In this document: one piece after another, positions 5,998-6,671 of the stretch
How the letters are laid out: every line of letters begins with the position of its first letter
Numbering within the stretch: position 1 is the first letter of the stretch
The notes under the pieces: generated by a model
The model's database searches: none
Told to the model about the DNA's origin: nothing
Seen by the model: the letters and a program-made list of their open reading frames with translations, nothing else
Made by a program: the position numbers and the translations under genes
Source: Candidatus Hydrogenedentota bacterium
GTDB lineage: Bacteria > Hydrogenedentota > Hydrogenedentia > Hydrogenedentales > SLHB01
Direction: 5' to 3'
DNA: 6,671 nt
Assembly: GCA_023384315.1 (NCBI GenBank)
Contig: JAHDWY010000265.1
Location: forward strand, 1-6,671

Positions 5998-6671
5998 ATG
6001 ACTCGTTCTTTTTGGAAATGGTTGGTGCTCGCCGTAATCCTGTTGGCGGTGCTCGGCGTGGGCGCCTTCTTCGGTCTGCAAGCGTATATCGACCAACGGA
6101 ATCGAGCCTGGCTTGCGGAGGCCGATGCCGCTTACGAGGCGGGGGAATGGCAGCTCGCCAAGAACTACTATGAACGCTACATTCCCCAGGATAAGGAGAA
6201 CATCGATCTCCTTCTTCGCTACGCGGATGCGTGCGAGAACCTCTTGAGTAATCGGGTGGGATCGCTCCAAAGCGCGGCGGTGGCCTATTTGCAGATCTTG
6301 ACGTACCACCCGGAGCTGACCGAATACCGGGCGATCTTGCTTGAACTGTACAAGCAGATGGGCGCATGGGGGAACGTCGAATACTATGTGAAGGAATGGT
6401 TGCGAGATGATCCCGAGAACGAGGACCTTCAATACAACCTCGCCCTTGCGCTCGACCGCTTGGGCCGCCGCGACGAGGCGATCGATGCATACCGCGCATT
6501 GCTCCAGGACGGCACCGGTCATTCCGACGCGTATGCCAGTCTTGCCAATCTGCTGCGCGAACGCGGTCTCGACACGGAGGCCGCAGCGGTATTTGCCGAT
6601 GCGCTGGAACGTCGTCCAGACGACGCCCGCGTCCTCATCGATTATGCCCGGTTTCTCGCGCGTGAACGCGA
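5998..6671 (+). CDS. Membrane-anchored TPR-repeat protein (3' end outside window)
   Basis: The reading frame starts at the ATG at 5998, preceded by GAGGT at 5984-5988 with 9 nt spacing, and stays open to the window edge: 224 codons seen. Residues about 8-28 form one hydrophobic helix after a basic start (MTRSFWKW), giving an uncleaved N-terminal anchor with the rest probably periplasmic. No lipobox is seen. From about residue 36 the protein is a series of tetratricopeptide repeats, for instance 36-69, 109-141, 143-176 and 177-209, with the usual pattern of A/L/Y at packing positions and Pro-Asp or Pro-Glu at repeat ends (DDPENED, RRPDDA). TPR proteins are common scaffolds in exopolysaccharide secretion (AlgK, PelB, BcsC) and in PEP-CTERM clusters (PrsT). 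Which of these it matches cannot be decided from this fragment. It lies 20 bp after the glycosyltransferase, so it is probably in the same operon. Confidence 0.88.
   Translation, partial: MTRSFWKWLVLAVILLAVLGVGAFFGLQAYIDQRNRAWLAEADAAYEAGEWQLAKNYYERYIPQDKENIDLLLRYADACENLLSNRVGSLQSAAVAYLQILTYHPELTEYRAILLELYKQMGAWGNVEYYVKEWLRDDPENEDLQYNLALALDRLGRRDEAIDAYRALLQDGTGHSDAYASLANLLRERGLDTEAAAVFADALERRPDDARVLIDYARFLARER

Noticed and set aside
5893..6522. Antisense open frame of 209 codons opposite the TPR gene
   Set aside because: The sense frame has a ribosome binding site, a membrane helix and regular TPR periodicity; the antisense frame has none.

Overview
The window reads as the 5' part of an exopolysaccharide or capsule export and synthesis operon from a Gram-negative, moderately GC-rich bacterium. 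All genes are on the + strand. An outer-membrane-type (Wza-like) export protein with a signal peptide and a Wzc-type inner-membrane protein imply a double-membrane cell, and a sigma-54 activator implies an RpoN-containing lineage. The combination of a stand-alone sigma-54 activator with Wza-like, GumC/BY-kinase fusion, WecG/TagA/CpsF and TPR genes resembles clusters known in Acidobacteriota, Planctomycetota-like and exosortase/PEP-CTERM-bearing bacteria. No rRNA or other taxonomic marker is present, so the phylum is a guess.

Layout. Bases 1-359 are a non-coding leader. An AT-rich stretch at about 70-180 carries five TTGAC/GTCAA half-sites. It is followed at 253-268 by a near-perfect sigma-54 (-24/-12) promoter, TGGCAT-N5-TTGCT. 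Then come a sigma-54 enhancer-binding protein with no sensory domain (360-1436), a Wza-like SLBB export protein (1456-2703), a chain-length regulator/tyrosine autokinase fusion (2728-5061), a WecG/TagA/CpsF family (GT26) glycosyltransferase (5048-5977), and a membrane-anchored TPR protein (from 5998, cut by the window end).

How it fits together. Gaps between genes are 19, 24 and 20 bp, and one junction overlaps by 14 bp. I see no terminator between genes, so they are very probably one transcript. The glycosyltransferase would add a sugar to a lipid-linked intermediate on the cytoplasmic side. The Wzc-like protein would control polymerisation and link to the Wza-like periplasmic/outer-membrane exit channel. 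The regulator would drive the operon from a sigma-54 promoter that lies in front of its own gene.

The gene content is a known type. The most informative part is the regulatory leader: a sigma-54 promoter plus upstream repeats in front of an activator that lacks an input domain suggests a self-amplifying switch. A second point of interest is the altered Walker A' motif in the autokinase. I found no CRISPR, tRNA, insertion sequence or wholly unknown system.
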